Source: Ardenticatena sp.
Lineage (GTDB): Bacteria > Chloroflexota > Anaerolineae > Ardenticatenales > Ardenticatenaceae
Reading direction: 5' to 3'
Length of the DNA stretch: 64,000 nt
NCBI GenBank assembly: GCA_015487975.1
Contig: WFOS01000092.1
Span: 1-64,000 of the forward strand
This document shows, piece by piece, positions 1 to 8,357 of the stretch (its first letter is position 1; the number at the start of each line of letters is the position of its first letter). Position numbers and translations under genes: made by a program. A model generated the notes under the pieces. That model did no database searches. It was given only the letters and a program-made list of their open reading frames with translations, and had not been told where the DNA came from.

Positions 1-136
1 CCAAAGTGCGTTGCGCCTTCGGCTGAGGAGCCACCGCCGAAAGCGGAAACGACGCAGGGGAAGAAGTGGTTTCTTTTTGGTTGACGGCGTTCAGGTGCAG
101 GGGGGACGCATGAGGGGGCATCAGGTGAGGTGGGAG
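1..136. other. Left edge, no gene assigned
   Basis: No convincing coding region is visible here. The first 19 bases repeat, with one substitution, the right arm of the hairpin at 137-169 (CCAAAGTGCG then TGCGCC), so the window probably begins inside a second copy of the same palindrome. The rest is G-rich spacer. A plus-strand reading frame runs from base 11 through the dihydroorotate-dehydrogenase-like gene but encodes low-complexity Arg/His-rich sequence and is an antisense shadow. Confidence 0.4.
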
Positions 137-169
137 AGGCGCGACGCACTTCCAAAGTGCGTCGCGCCT
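137..169. terminator. 15-bp perfect hairpin, intergenic
   Basis: The left arm (137-151) and right arm (155-169) are perfectly complementary over 15 bp, with a 3-nt CCA loop. It lies four bases past the stop of the leftward gene at 173. The T-rich side (TTTGTTA) is on the plus strand, so it would terminate rightward transcription entering from outside the window; for the leftward gene it is a hairpin without a U-tract. The partial copy at 1-19 suggests a repeated intergenic element. Confidence 0.6.
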
Positions 170-172
170 TTG

Positions 173-1189
173 TTAGAGCAACATGCCTGTCGGGTCATCA
201 CGCCAGGAAGCGAGCACTTTCATGTAGTTGGCGCGCTCGAAGGCGGCCGGTTCGGCAACGTTCATCTGGCTCATGCTGCCACGCATTTGTTCGATGGATT
301 CGTATTCGTGTTCTTCCATCCAGGCACGGACGTCATCCAGGACGGTGCGCAGGTGTTCGACACCGTTTTTGAGCAAGGCCGATGCCATCATCGTCACATT
401 GGCGCCCGCCATGATGCCCTTCAGAACTTCTTCATGCGTGTGGACCCCGCTGGTAATCGCCAGATCGACGTCGATGCGCCCATAGAGGATCGCCGTCCAG
501 TGGAGCGGCAGGCGCACTTCGTGTGGGCTGCTGAGGACGAGCCGCGGCACCACGTCCAGCGTTTCGAGATCGAAATCGGGTTGGTAGAAGCGGTTGAAGA
601 GGACGAGCCCGTTGGCGCCTGCTTCGGCAAAGCGTTTCGCCATGTTGGCAAAGGCGCTGAAAGAGGGGCCAACTTTGACCGCAATGGGAATGCGTACATT
701 TTGGCGCACGTGCTGCACCACGTCGAGGTACATTCGTTCCACTTCGGCGCTCGATAGTTCTGGATTGGTGGGGATGTAGTAGAGGTTGAGTTCGATAGCG
801 TCGGCGCCTGCTTCTTGAATGTAGCGGGCGTATTCGATCCACCCACCGGTGGAAACGCCATTCAAGCTCCCGATGATGGGAATATCCACGGCTTCTTTGG
901 CACGGCGAATCAGCTCCAAATACTCATCAGGCCCCACATTGTAGTCGTGAATGTCGGGAAAGTAGCTCAGCGCTTCGGCATAACTTTCGCTGCCGTACAC
1001 CAGGTAATGGTCGAGATGTTGGCTTTCGAGCGTGATTTGCTCCTCGAACAACGAGTACATGACGATGGCAGAAGCCCCTGCTTCGGCCATGCGTTCGATG
1101 CCGTCGAGTGAGCGTGAAAGCGGCGATGCGGATGGCACGATGGGATGTGCCAGTTTCATACCAAGGTAGGTCGTTGTCAGATCGGGCAT
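173..1189 (-). CDS. Dihydroorotate dehydrogenase-like TIM-barrel oxidoreductase
   Basis: 338 aa. It resembles class 1 dihydroorotate dehydrogenases and the C-terminal FMN barrel of dihydropyrimidine dehydrogenase: an N-terminal [17 protein letters not shown] segment, the IELNLYYIP strand in the position where the family binds substrate (usually with Asn), the IAVKVGPSF lysine strand, and a C-terminal [12 protein letters not shown] phosphate-binding region. Start ATG at 1189 is preceded by GAGGAGG. It is the last gene of the ppdK-nifJ operon, 61 bp after nifJ. Proteins of this subfamily commonly sit next to pyruvate:ferredoxin oxidoreductase, so a role in that electron-transfer context is more likely than pyrimidine synthesis; the true substrate is unknown. 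A hairpin with GGGGGGC/GCCCCCC arms (1216-1235) separates it from nifJ and could tune its expression. Confidence 0.8.
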   Translation of the reverse strand: MPDLTTTYLGMKLAHPIVPSASPLSRSLDGIERMAEAGASAIVMYSLFEEQITLESQHLDHYLVYGSESYAEALSYFPDIHDYNVGPDEYLELIRRAKEAVDIPIIGSLNGVSTGGWIEYARYIQEAGADAIELNLYYIPTNPELSSAEVERMYLDVVQHVRQNVRIPIAVKVGPSFSAFANMAKRFAEAGANGLVLFNRFYQPDFDLETLDVVPRLVLSSPHEVRLPLHWTAILYGRIDVDLAITSGVHTHEEVLKGIMAGANVTMMASALLKNGVEHLRTVLDDVRAWMEEHEYESIEQMRGSMSQMNVAEPAAFERANYMKVLASWRDDPTGMLL

Positions 1190-1250
1190 GGTTCATCCTC
1201 CTCGATGGGCTTGTAGGGGGGCTTCACCGCCCCCCTTGACAGCTGATTGG

Positions 1251-4200
1251 CTAGGCATGAGTGTGCACAGGTTCTTCCTGCGCCAGTTCTTCCAGATGGT
1301 GCCACCGTTCGATGACCCACGTTTGCGCTTCTTCCAGCAGGTGCTCGAACGTTTCGGGTGCACCTTTTTCGAGGATGCGGTAGCGGTTTTCGTTGAGCAC
1401 GTATGCCTTGAGTGGGCGCTTGGGTGGCTTGGAATCGAGCTGCAATGGGTTCTTGCCTTCGGCTTTGCGGCGCGGGTCGTAGCGGTAGAGCGGCCAGTAG
1501 GCGGTCTCGGCGGCCAGTTTTTGTTGCGCGAACCCCTTGGCCATATCGATGCCGTGAGCGATGCAGTGCGAATAAGCGATGATGATCGACGGCCCGTCGT
1601 AGGATTCGGCTTCGAGGAAGGCTTGGATGGTCTGTTTGTCGTTTGCACCCATGGCGACCTGCGCCACATAGACATTGCCGTAGGAGATGGCCATCAGCCC
1701 CAGGTCCTTCTTGGGGGTTCGTTTGCCACTGGCGGCAAATTTGGCGACAGCGCCCAGCGGGGTCGCCTTCGAGGATTGCCCCCCTGTGTTGGAATAGACT
1801 TCGGTGTCGAGCACCAGGATGTTGACATTTTGCCCGCTGGCGAGCACATGGTCGAGCCCGCCGTAGCCGATGTCGTACGCCCAGCCATCGCCACCGACAA
1901 TCCAGACACTTTTGTGCACCAGTGCATCGGCGACTTCGAGCAGGTTCCAGGCATCTTCGTCGTCGAGGTTCGCCAAGCGGGTCTTCATCTGTGCCACCCG
2001 TTCACGCTGTGCCTGGATGCCCGCCTCGTCCGACTGGTCGGCGTTCAAGATTGCATCGGCAAGATCGTGCCCGATGATGTCGCGCAAGCGCTGCACCAGT
2101 TCGCGGGCGTATTCGGCTTGCTTGTCGAGTGCAAGGCGCATCCCCAGCCCAAATTCAGCGTTGTCCTCGAAGAGCGAGTTGCTCCAGGCGGGGCCACGTC
2201 CCTCTTTGTTGTAGGCCCAGGGCGTGGTGGGGAGGTTCCCGCCGTAGATGCTGGAACACCCTGTTGCGTTCGCCACCAGGATGCGGTCGCCAAAGAGGCG
2301 GGTCAGTAAGCCCAGGTAGGGCGTTTCACCACACCCCGCACAGGCGCCCGAGAACTCGAAGAGCGGTTCGAGCAGTTGCGTGTTCTTGACGTTGGTGAAC
2401 GAGAGCCCGTCGTTGCGTGGTGGTTCAGGCAGTTGCAGGAAGAAGTCCCAATGCTTGCGTCCTTGTTCACGCAGGGGCAACTGTGGTGCCATGTTGATGG
2501 CTTTGCGCCCCACGGCACGCTTGTCCTTGGCGGGGCAGACTTCGACGCAGAGCGAGCACCCTGTGCAATCTTCCACCGCGACTTGCAGCGTGTACTTCAT
2601 GCCGGGCAATTCACGCCAGCGGGCATCGGCGTATTTGAAACCTTCGGGCGCGTTGGCAAGTGCCGCTTCGTCCACCACTTTGGCACGGATGACCTGGTGC
2701 GGACACGCCAGCACACACTTCCCGCATTGGATACAGATGTCTGGCTCCCAAACGGGCACTTCCAGCGCAATGTTGCGCTTTTCCCACCGCGTGGTGCCGC
2801 TGGGGTAGGTGCCGTCGGTGGGCAAGGCACTCACTGGCAGCCAATCGCCCTGGCCGGCAATCATCTTCGCCGTCACATTACGCACGAATTCCGGAGCGTT
2901 GGCAGGCACGGGGGGCATCATTTCAATCGTGCTGGTGATGGTGGATGGGACCGGGACCTCGTGCAGATGTTCCAGCGCGGCATCCACCGCGGCAAAGTTC
3001 TTGCGTACGATGATTTCGCCCCGCTTGCCGTAGGTCTTGCGGATGTATTCTTTGATTTTGGCAATGGCTTCTTCAAGCGGAATGACGTTGCTCAGGGCGA
3101 AGAAGCAGGTTTGCATGATGGTGTTGATCCGCACACCCAGCCCCAGTTCGCGCGCCAGCTTGTAGGCGTCGATGACATAGAGTTTGAGGTGTTTCTCGAT
3201 GATGGTTTCCTGGACCTCGCGCGGCAAGCGGTTCCAGACGTCATCGGGGCCAAAGGGCGCGTTGAGCAACACCGTTGCGCCTTCCTGTGCTGGTTCCAGC
3301 ACGTCGAAGCGCTGCAAGAAGCCAAACTGGTGCACGGCGACGAAGTTGGCGTTCTTGATGAGGTAGGCGCTCTTGATGGGGCGTGGTCCAAAACGTAGGT
3401 GCGAGATGGTGCGTGCGCCCGCTTTTTTCGAGTCGTAGACGAAATAGCCTTGTGCATAGAAGGGCGTGGTTTCGCCGATGATTTTGATGGAGTTTTTGTT
3501 GGCGCTGACCGTCCCGTCGGAGCCCAGCCCCCAGAAAACGGCACGCACCACGTCGTCGCGTTCGATGTCGAGCGAGGCATCCCAGGGCAGGCTCGTGTGG
3601 GTGACATCGTCGATGATGCCGACGGTGAAGTGATTCTTGGGTTTTTCTTGCTTCAATTCGTCGAAGACACTGATGAGCATGGCCGGATCGAATTCTTTGG
3701 ATGCAAGGCCATAGCGCCCCCCAACGATCCGTGGCAGCTGTTCACCCTGCCAGAGATCGGCGGCATACGCTTCGGTGAAAGCTGTTACCACGTCCTGGTA
3801 GAGCGGTTCGCCAGCGCTTCCGGGTTCTTTCGTGCGGTCGAGCACGGCGATGGCGCGCACGGTTGAGGGCAATGCCTGCACGAAATGTTCGGTGCTGAAT
3901 GGGCGGAAGAGCCGCACTTTGAGCACGCCCACTTTTTCGCCCTGTGCCAGCAGATGCTCCACCGTTTCTTCGGCGGTTTGGGTGGCAGACCCCATGAGGA
4001 CGACCACGCACTCGGCGTCGGGGGCGCCAACGTAGTCGAAGAGGTGATAGCGCCGCCCCGTCAGCTCGGCGAAGCGGTCCATCGTTTCCTGGACGATGCG
4101 CGGTGTCGCCAGGTAGTAGGGGTTGGCGGCTTCGCGCGATTGGAAGAAGACGTCGGGGTTTTGCGCCGTGCCCCGAATGAAGGGGCGGTCTGGCGAAAGG

Positions 4201-4826
4201 GCACGGGCACGGTGAGCACGTACCAGGTCGTCGTCGATCATGGCGCGGATGACGGCATCGGGCAGTTTGGCGATTTTGTTGATTTCGTGTGATGTGCGGA
4301 AGCCATCGATGATGTGCAGAAATGGGACGCGTGCGGCGAGCGTGCTCGCTTGGGCGATCAAGGCAAAGTCGTGCGCTTCTTGCACCGAACCAGCAAAGAG
4401 CATTGCCCAACCGGTGGCGCGTGCCGCCATCACGTCGCTGTGGTCGCCAAAGATGGAGAGCGCGTGCGTGGCGACCGAGCGGGCGGCGATGTGGAAGACC
4501 GTGCTGGTCAGCTCCCCGGCGATTTTGTACATGTTGGGAATCATCAGCAACAAGCCCTGGCTGGCGGTGAAGGTCGTGGTCAGGGCGCCAGCCTGCAATG
4601 AGCCGTGTACCGCACCAGCCGCCCCCCCTTCGGATTGCATTTCGACAATGCGGGGCACACTTCCCCAGATGTTGGGTTTGCCTTGGGCACTCCACAGGTC
4701 GGCCAGTTCGCCCATAGGCGATGCTGGTGTGATGGGATAGATGGCAATGACTTCGTTGGTACGGTAGGCCACATAGGCGGCGGCTTCGTTGCCATCTATG
4801 GTGACATAGGTCTGTTCTGCTGACAT
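1251..4826 (-). CDS. nifJ: Pyruvate:ferredoxin (flavodoxin) oxidoreductase
   Basis: 1191 aa, the normal length for the single-chain homodimeric enzyme. It converts pyruvate + CoA to acetyl-CoA + CO2 + reduced ferredoxin in the cytoplasm, using TPP and three [4Fe-4S] clusters. Order: domain I (YVAYRTNEVIAIYPITPASPMGE) carrying the Tyr-Pro-Ile-Thr-Pro motif, domain II, the gamma/delta regions, then a 2x[4Fe-4S] ferredoxin insert with CIQCGKCVLACP near residue 697 and CTGCSLCVEVCP near residue 754. The C-terminal TPP domain has CAGCGE (about 825) and GDGWAYDIGYGG (about 975), plus the late Cys of the third cluster. GGAGG lies 5 nt before ATG. It follows ppdK by 70 bp and precedes the DHOD-like gene, so the operon handles PEP-pyruvate-acetyl-CoA interconversion. 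Confidence 0.97.
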   Translation of the reverse strand: MSAEQTYVTIDGNEAAAYVAYRTNEVIAIYPITPASPMGELADLWSAQGKPNIWGSVPRIVEMQSEGGAAGAVHGSLQAGALTTTFTASQGLLLMIPNMYKIAGELTSTVFHIAARSVATHALSIFGDHSDVMAARATGWAMLFAGSVQEAHDFALIAQASTLAARVPFLHIIDGFRTSHEINKIAKLPDAVIRAMIDDDLVRAHRARALSPDRPFIRGTAQNPDVFFQSREAANPYYLATPRIVQETMDRFAELTGRRYHLFDYVGAPDAECVVVLMGSATQTAEETVEHLLAQGEKVGVLKVRLFRPFSTEHFVQALPSTVRAIAVLDRTKEPGSAGEPLYQDVVTAFTEAYAADLWQGEQLPRIVGGRYGLASKEFDPAMLISVFDELKQEKPKNHFTVGIIDDVTHTSLPWDASLDIERDDVVRAVFWGLGSDGTVSANKNSIKIIGETTPFYAQGYFVYDSKKAGARTISHLRFGPRPIKSAYLIKNANFVAVHQFGFLQRFDVLEPAQEGATVLLNAPFGPDDVWNRLPREVQETIIEKHLKLYVIDAYKLARELGLGVRINTIMQTCFFALSNVIPLEEAIAKIKEYIRKTYGKRGEIIVRKNFAAVDAALEHLHEVPVPSTITSTIEMMPPVPANAPEFVRNVTAKMIAGQGDWLPVSALPTDGTYPSGTTRWEKRNIALEVPVWEPDICIQCGKCVLACPHQVIRAKVVDEAALANAPEGFKYADARWRELPGMKYTLQVAVEDCTGCSLCVEVCPAKDKRAVGRKAINMAPQLPLREQGRKHWDFFLQLPEPPRNDGLSFTNVKNTQLLEPLFEFSGACAGCGETPYLGLLTRLFGDRILVANATGCSSIYGGNLPTTPWAYNKEGRGPAWSNSLFEDNAEFGLGMRLALDKQAEYARELVQRLRDIIGHDLADAILNADQSDEAGIQAQRERVAQMKTRLANLDDEDAWNLLEVADALVHKSVWIVGGDGWAYDIGYGGLDHVLASGQNVNILVLDTEVYSNTGGQSSKATPLGAVAKFAASGKRTPKKDLGLMAISYGNVYVAQVAMGANDKQTIQAFLEAESYDGPSIIIAYSHCIAHGIDMAKGFAQQKLAAETAYWPLYRYDPRRKAEGKNPLQLDSKPPKRPLKAYVLNENRYRILEKGAPETFEHLLEEAQTWVIERWHHLEELAQEEPVHTHA

Positions 4827-4896
4827 GTGAACCTCCTTCCCGTGTCGATGGAATTGTGGTGGGCTGGGCGGGTAGAATGTGCGCCAGCCCGCATTG

Positions 4897-7632
4897 CTAG
4901 CCTTGTGTCAGGGCGGCATGGGCCGCTGCCAGGCGTGCCACCGGCACGCGGTATGGCGAGCAACTGACATAGTTGAGACCCAGCGTGTGGCAGAAGGCGA
5001 TGCTGGCGGGGTCGCCCCCATGTTCACCACAAATGCCAATGTGCAGGTTGGGGCGTGTGGTGCGACCTTTTTCGACGGCCAGCCGCATGAGCTGCCCAAC
5101 GCCGTTGGTGTCGAGCGTTTGGAAGGGGTTGGCGGGCAGGATGCCCTGTTCCAGGTAGTCGAGCAGGAAGGCCCCTTCGGCGTCGTCGCGGCTGAGGCCG
5201 TAGGTCATTTGCGTGAGATCATTGGTGCCGAAGGAAAAAAATTCGGCGACGTCGGCGATTTCGTCGGCGGTGAGCGCAGCCCGTGGAACTTCGATCATCG
5301 TGCCGAATGCATAGGGCACTTGCACGCCAAATTCGTGCATGACGGCGTTGGCTTCGGTTTCGAGGATGTCGCGCATGCGACGTAGTTCGTTGACATGTGC
5401 CACAAGGGGAATCATCACTTCCAGATGGACACGGACGCCTTCCAGGGCACAGGCGCAGGCGGCTTCGAACATGGCGCGCACTTGCATTTTCATGATGTCG
5501 GGCATGACGATGCCGAGGCGCACACCACGCAAGCCAAGCATGGGGTTGCCTTCGCGTAGGCGTTCGATGGCGTGCAGGAGGTCTTCTTTTTGGCGCCGTT
5601 CGGGTGAGTGGGGAGCAGTGATTTGCAAGCGTTCGACCTCACTGAGCAGCGTTTCGTAGCGCGGCAGGAATTCGTGCAGTGGTGGGTCGATCAGGCGAAT
5701 GATGACGGGCAGGCCATCCATGACGCGGAACAGTCCTTCGAAATCGGCACGCTGAATGGGCAGCAATTCGGCGAGCGCGGCGGCGCGTTCCTCGTTGGTT
5801 TCTGCCAAAATCATGCGTTGCACGATGGGCAGGCGGTCTTCGCCGAGGAACATGTGTTCGGTCCGCACGAGTCCTAATCCTTGTGCGCCAAAATCGCGGG
5901 CGCGTTGCGCATCTTTGGGCAGGTCGGCGTTCGCCCAGACTTCGAGCGTGCGGAATTCGTCGGCCCAGACGAGCAGTGTGGACAGGTAGGGGTCGTGCAA
6001 GTCGGGCATGACGGTGGGCAATTGCCCAAGGAAGACGTCACCTGTGCTCCCGTCAATCGAGAGCCAGTCACCTTCACGCACTTCGAGAGAGCCAACGCGG
6101 AACAGCCGCTTTTCGAGGTCGATGTGCATGTCATGGCACCCTACCACCGCGGGAATGCCAAACTGGCGGGCAACGATGGCGGCGTGGCTGGAATTCCCCC
6201 CCAGGGCGGTAAGGATGCCCTTCGAGGCAATCATGCCGTGAACGTCGTCGGGTTTGGTTTCGGGGCGCACCATGATGACGGGTTTGCCGGCTTTCCCCCA
6301 TTCTTCGGCGGTGTCGGCGTCGAAGGCTGCCATGCCGACAGCCGCACCGGGCGAGACGTTCACCCCTTCGACGAGCAGCCGCCCGGCTTTGATGGCTTTC
6401 TGGCGCACGTGCTGCTCGAAGCGTGGGTGGAGAAAGCGTTCCACCTGTTGCGGCGAGACGCGCAACACCGCTTCTTGCGGTTCGATCAACCCTTCTTGCA
6501 CGAAATCTACGGCAAAACGGATGGCGGCGCGGGCGGTGCGTTTCCCGTCGCGTGTTTGCAAAATCCAGAGTCTGCCCTTTTCGATGGTGAACTCGATATC
6601 CTGCACGTCACGGAAGTGGCGTTCCAGCCGCTTGGCGATGTCGTGCAACTGTTCGTAGATGGCGGGCATTTCCTGGGCGAGCATGCTGATGGGCTTCACC
6701 GCGCGAATACCTGCCACCACGTCTTCGCCCTGTGCATTGTCGAGGTAGTCGCCGTAGAGCTCGTTTTCGCCAGTGGCGGGGTTCCGGCTGAAGACCACCC
6801 CAGTGCCAGAGTCTTCGCCCAGGTTGCCAAAGACCATGCTTTGGACGTTGACTGCTGTTCCCAGCGTGTGGGGGATGCCCGTGGCATTCCGGTAATCCAC
6901 AGCGCGTTTGCCATTCCACGACTTGAAAACGGCTTCGATGGCCAGGCGCAGTTGCTCAAAGGGGTCTTGCGGAAAATCCTGCCCTGTTTCGCGGCGGATG
7001 ATGGCTTTGAATTCAGCGATGACCGGTTTCCAATCTTCAGCCTGCACCTGACTGTCGTCACGCACGCCAGCACGGCGACGGGCGGCAGCGATGACAGCCT
7101 CGAAATAGTCATCGGGAATGCCCAGGACCACATTGCCGAACATTTGAAGCAAGCGGCGGTAGATGTCATGGGCAAAACGAGCATCGTTGGTGAGCCGCGC
7201 CATCGCGAGCATGGTGGTGTCGTTGAGCCCGATGTTGAGTACGGTATCCATCATCCCAGGCATGGAAAACTTGGCGCCTGACCGGCACGAAACCAGCAGT
7301 GGGGTGTTGGGGTCGCCAAATCGTCGTCCCATTTTGGCTTCGACGCGGTGGAGCGCGTCGAGAACCTGTTCCCACACCCCTTCGGGAAGGTGTTCGCCAG
7401 CGTCGAGATAGGCGATGCAGGCTTCTGTGGTGATGGTAAACCCAGGGGGAACGGGGATACCGAGGCGTGTCATTTCGGCCAAGTTGGCGCCCTTGCCGCC
7501 CAACAAGCCGCGCACGGCATCCCAATCGCCACCGACGTGACGCTCGGCAAGGTCGAGTTCGTCGAAACTGTAGACCCAACGTTGGGGTGATTCGAATGAA
7601 GAACGTAAACGCGTGGCTGACGCTTGTGCCAT
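4897..7632 (-). CDS. ppdK: Pyruvate, phosphate dikinase
   Basis: 911 aa. Interconverts PEP + AMP + PPi and pyruvate + ATP + Pi. The N-terminal ATP-grasp domain begins with YSFDELDLAERH and GGKGANLAEM. The phosphohistidine swivel domain carries GGNSSHAAIVARQ near residue 475-487 (phosphorylated His; Asn-Ser replaces the usual Met-Thr). The C-terminal PEP-binding barrel has GLVRTEHMF and CGEHGGDP near 864, where the family usually has CGEQGGDP. The frame stays open upstream to 7866, but ATG at 7632 is chosen because GGAGGT lies 6 nt before it and the first family-conserved residues follow soon after. First gene of the ppdK-nifJ-DHOD-like operon, divergent from the nap operon. Confidence 0.95.
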   Translation of the reverse strand: MAQASATRLRSSFESPQRWVYSFDELDLAERHVGGDWDAVRGLLGGKGANLAEMTRLGIPVPPGFTITTEACIAYLDAGEHLPEGVWEQVLDALHRVEAKMGRRFGDPNTPLLVSCRSGAKFSMPGMMDTVLNIGLNDTTMLAMARLTNDARFAHDIYRRLLQMFGNVVLGIPDDYFEAVIAAARRRAGVRDDSQVQAEDWKPVIAEFKAIIRRETGQDFPQDPFEQLRLAIEAVFKSWNGKRAVDYRNATGIPHTLGTAVNVQSMVFGNLGEDSGTGVVFSRNPATGENELYGDYLDNAQGEDVVAGIRAVKPISMLAQEMPAIYEQLHDIAKRLERHFRDVQDIEFTIEKGRLWILQTRDGKRTARAAIRFAVDFVQEGLIEPQEAVLRVSPQQVERFLHPRFEQHVRQKAIKAGRLLVEGVNVSPGAAVGMAAFDADTAEEWGKAGKPVIMVRPETKPDDVHGMIASKGILTALGGNSSHAAIVARQFGIPAVVGCHDMHIDLEKRLFRVGSLEVREGDWLSIDGSTGDVFLGQLPTVMPDLHDPYLSTLLVWADEFRTLEVWANADLPKDAQRARDFGAQGLGLVRTEHMFLGEDRLPIVQRMILAETNEERAAALAELLPIQRADFEGLFRVMDGLPVIIRLIDPPLHEFLPRYETLLSEVERLQITAPHSPERRQKEDLLHAIERLREGNPMLGLRGVRLGIVMPDIMKMQVRAMFEAACACALEGVRVHLEVMIPLVAHVNELRRMRDILETEANAVMHEFGVQVPYAFGTMIEVPRAALTADEIADVAEFFSFGTNDLTQMTYGLSRDDAEGAFLLDYLEQGILPANPFQTLDTNGVGQLMRLAVEKGRTTRPNLHIGICGEHGGDPASIAFCHTLGLNYVSCSPYRVPVARLAAAHAALTQG

Positions 7633-7893
7633 GTGCGCACCTCCATGTGACGCAGTCTCTCTGAGCCCATCGTCGAACACGATAGGCGTAGATGGGGCTG
7701 ATGTGTAGTGGCAATTGTCGTTTTTCGGGGACGACATGTCACATGGAATGTATGACGAGAGGCAAACCAAGTACCTGGTGCTGTGGGGAAGTGATTGCCC
7801 TCTTTGTCGGTTTTGGCGTCTTCGAGGTGCGCTTTCCGTGTATCGAATGTTGACCAAATGCGTCATCTTTCATGTGGAGTGTCATGCGGCGTT

Positions 7894-7911
7894 AGGTGAC
7901 GAAGATCACCT
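7894..7911. promoter_or_regulatory. CRP/FNR-family-like operator
   Basis: Perfect inverted repeat AGGTGA-N6-TCACCT. The core GTGA-N6-TCAC is the half-site geometry bound by CRP-family regulators; FNR proper prefers TTGAT half-sites. It lies about 200 bp upstream of napD and 262 bp upstream of ppdK. Binding by a CRP/FNR/NNR-type protein is an inference from spacing and symmetry. Confidence 0.5.
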
Positions 7912-7920
7912 CGTATGGTG

Positions 7921-7942
7921 CTCTTTGCGCCAGCGCAAAGAG
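7921..7942. repeat. Perfect 10-bp-arm palindrome
   Basis: Arms CTCTTTGCGC and GCGCAAAGAG around a 2-nt CA centre. There is no T-tract on either side, so a DNA operator is more likely than a terminator. It starts 9 bp after the CRP/FNR-like site, suggesting two regulators acting on the nap/ppdK region. Confidence 0.5.
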
Positions 7943-8081
7943 ATCGGAAGGGCATCGGGGTACTTTGTGAATGCCAGAGCAAATAGGATCTGCGAATCGG
8001 CGAACCGCCTGGCCTATCGGCTAGGGAGAAAACAAGACGAATGCCGGATGCCGGCCGAACATCTATGAGGTATGGTGGTAT

Positions 8082-8094
8082 TACGAATATCGTA
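8082..8094. promoter_or_regulatory. Short palindrome upstream of napD
   Basis: TACGA-ATA-TCGTA, 19 bp before the napD start codon and just ahead of its GAGGAGG ribosome binding site. It could be a repressor site or part of the leader. It is short enough to be chance. Confidence 0.25.
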
Positions 8095-8112
8095 TGCGTC
8101 GAGGAGGGTGCC

Positions 8113-8346
8113 ATGCCAATCAAAAGTTACCTGGCGTATCCTGTGCCCGAGCGTGCGGCAGCGTTGCGGCGCACGTTGCAGGCCATGCCACAATGTGAAA
8201 TCATTCCGTCCACCAACCACGATCTCTTCATTTTGATCACCGACACCCCCAACGAAGCAGCTGAAAAAGCATTGGAACAACGCTTGTTGGCGCTCGATGG
8301 ATTGCAATGCCTGGCGCTTGTCGCTGCATATCGAGACGAGGAGTGA
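8113..8346 (+). CDS. napD: NapD-family chaperone for periplasmic nitrate reductase
   Basis: 77 aa, a normal NapD size. NapD binds the twin-arginine signal peptide of NapA in the cytoplasm and holds back export until molybdenum cofactor insertion. The ferredoxin-like fold pattern is visible: [18 protein letters not shown], then a [15 protein letters not shown] strand pair, then an acidic helix and [13 protein letters not shown], ending in acidic residues. The frame extends upstream, but ATG at 8113 follows GAGGAGG at 8101-8107. It lies 11 bp before napA as first gene of the operon, which strongly supports the call. Confidence 0.85.
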   Translation: MPIKSYLAYPVPERAAALRRTLQAMPQCEIIPSTNHDLFILITDTPNEAAEKALEQRLLALDGLQCLALVAAYRDEE

Positions 8347-8357
8347 GGAGCATTCCC

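Larger units (their letters stand above)
7633..8112. other. Divergent ppdK / nap control region
   Basis: 480 bp without a convincing gene, between leftward ppdK and rightward napD. It contains three inverted repeats described separately: a CRP/FNR-type site (7894-7911), a 10-bp-arm palindrome (7921-7942) and a short palindrome (8082-8094). I could not pick out unambiguous -35/-10 elements for either operon. Confidence 0.6.

Noticed and set aside
173-1189. pyrD for pyrimidine synthesis
   Set aside because: Context is ppdK-nifJ with no pyr genes, and the sequence fits the PFOR-associated DHOD-like group better.
5881-7281. 466-aa plus-strand frame opposite ppdK
   Set aside because: Antisense to a clear ppdK; low-complexity His/Asp/Gly-rich translation with no family resemblance and no ribosome binding site.
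7633-8112. Small gene or riboswitch in the ppdK-nap gap
   Set aside because: Short frames lack ribosome binding sites and family features; the palindromes are better read as DNA operators and no riboswitch core was recognised.
8307-8357. Longer NapA start at 8307
   Set aside because: Would place 17 residues before the twin-arginine signal and overlap napD; ATG 8358 has its own ribosome binding site.
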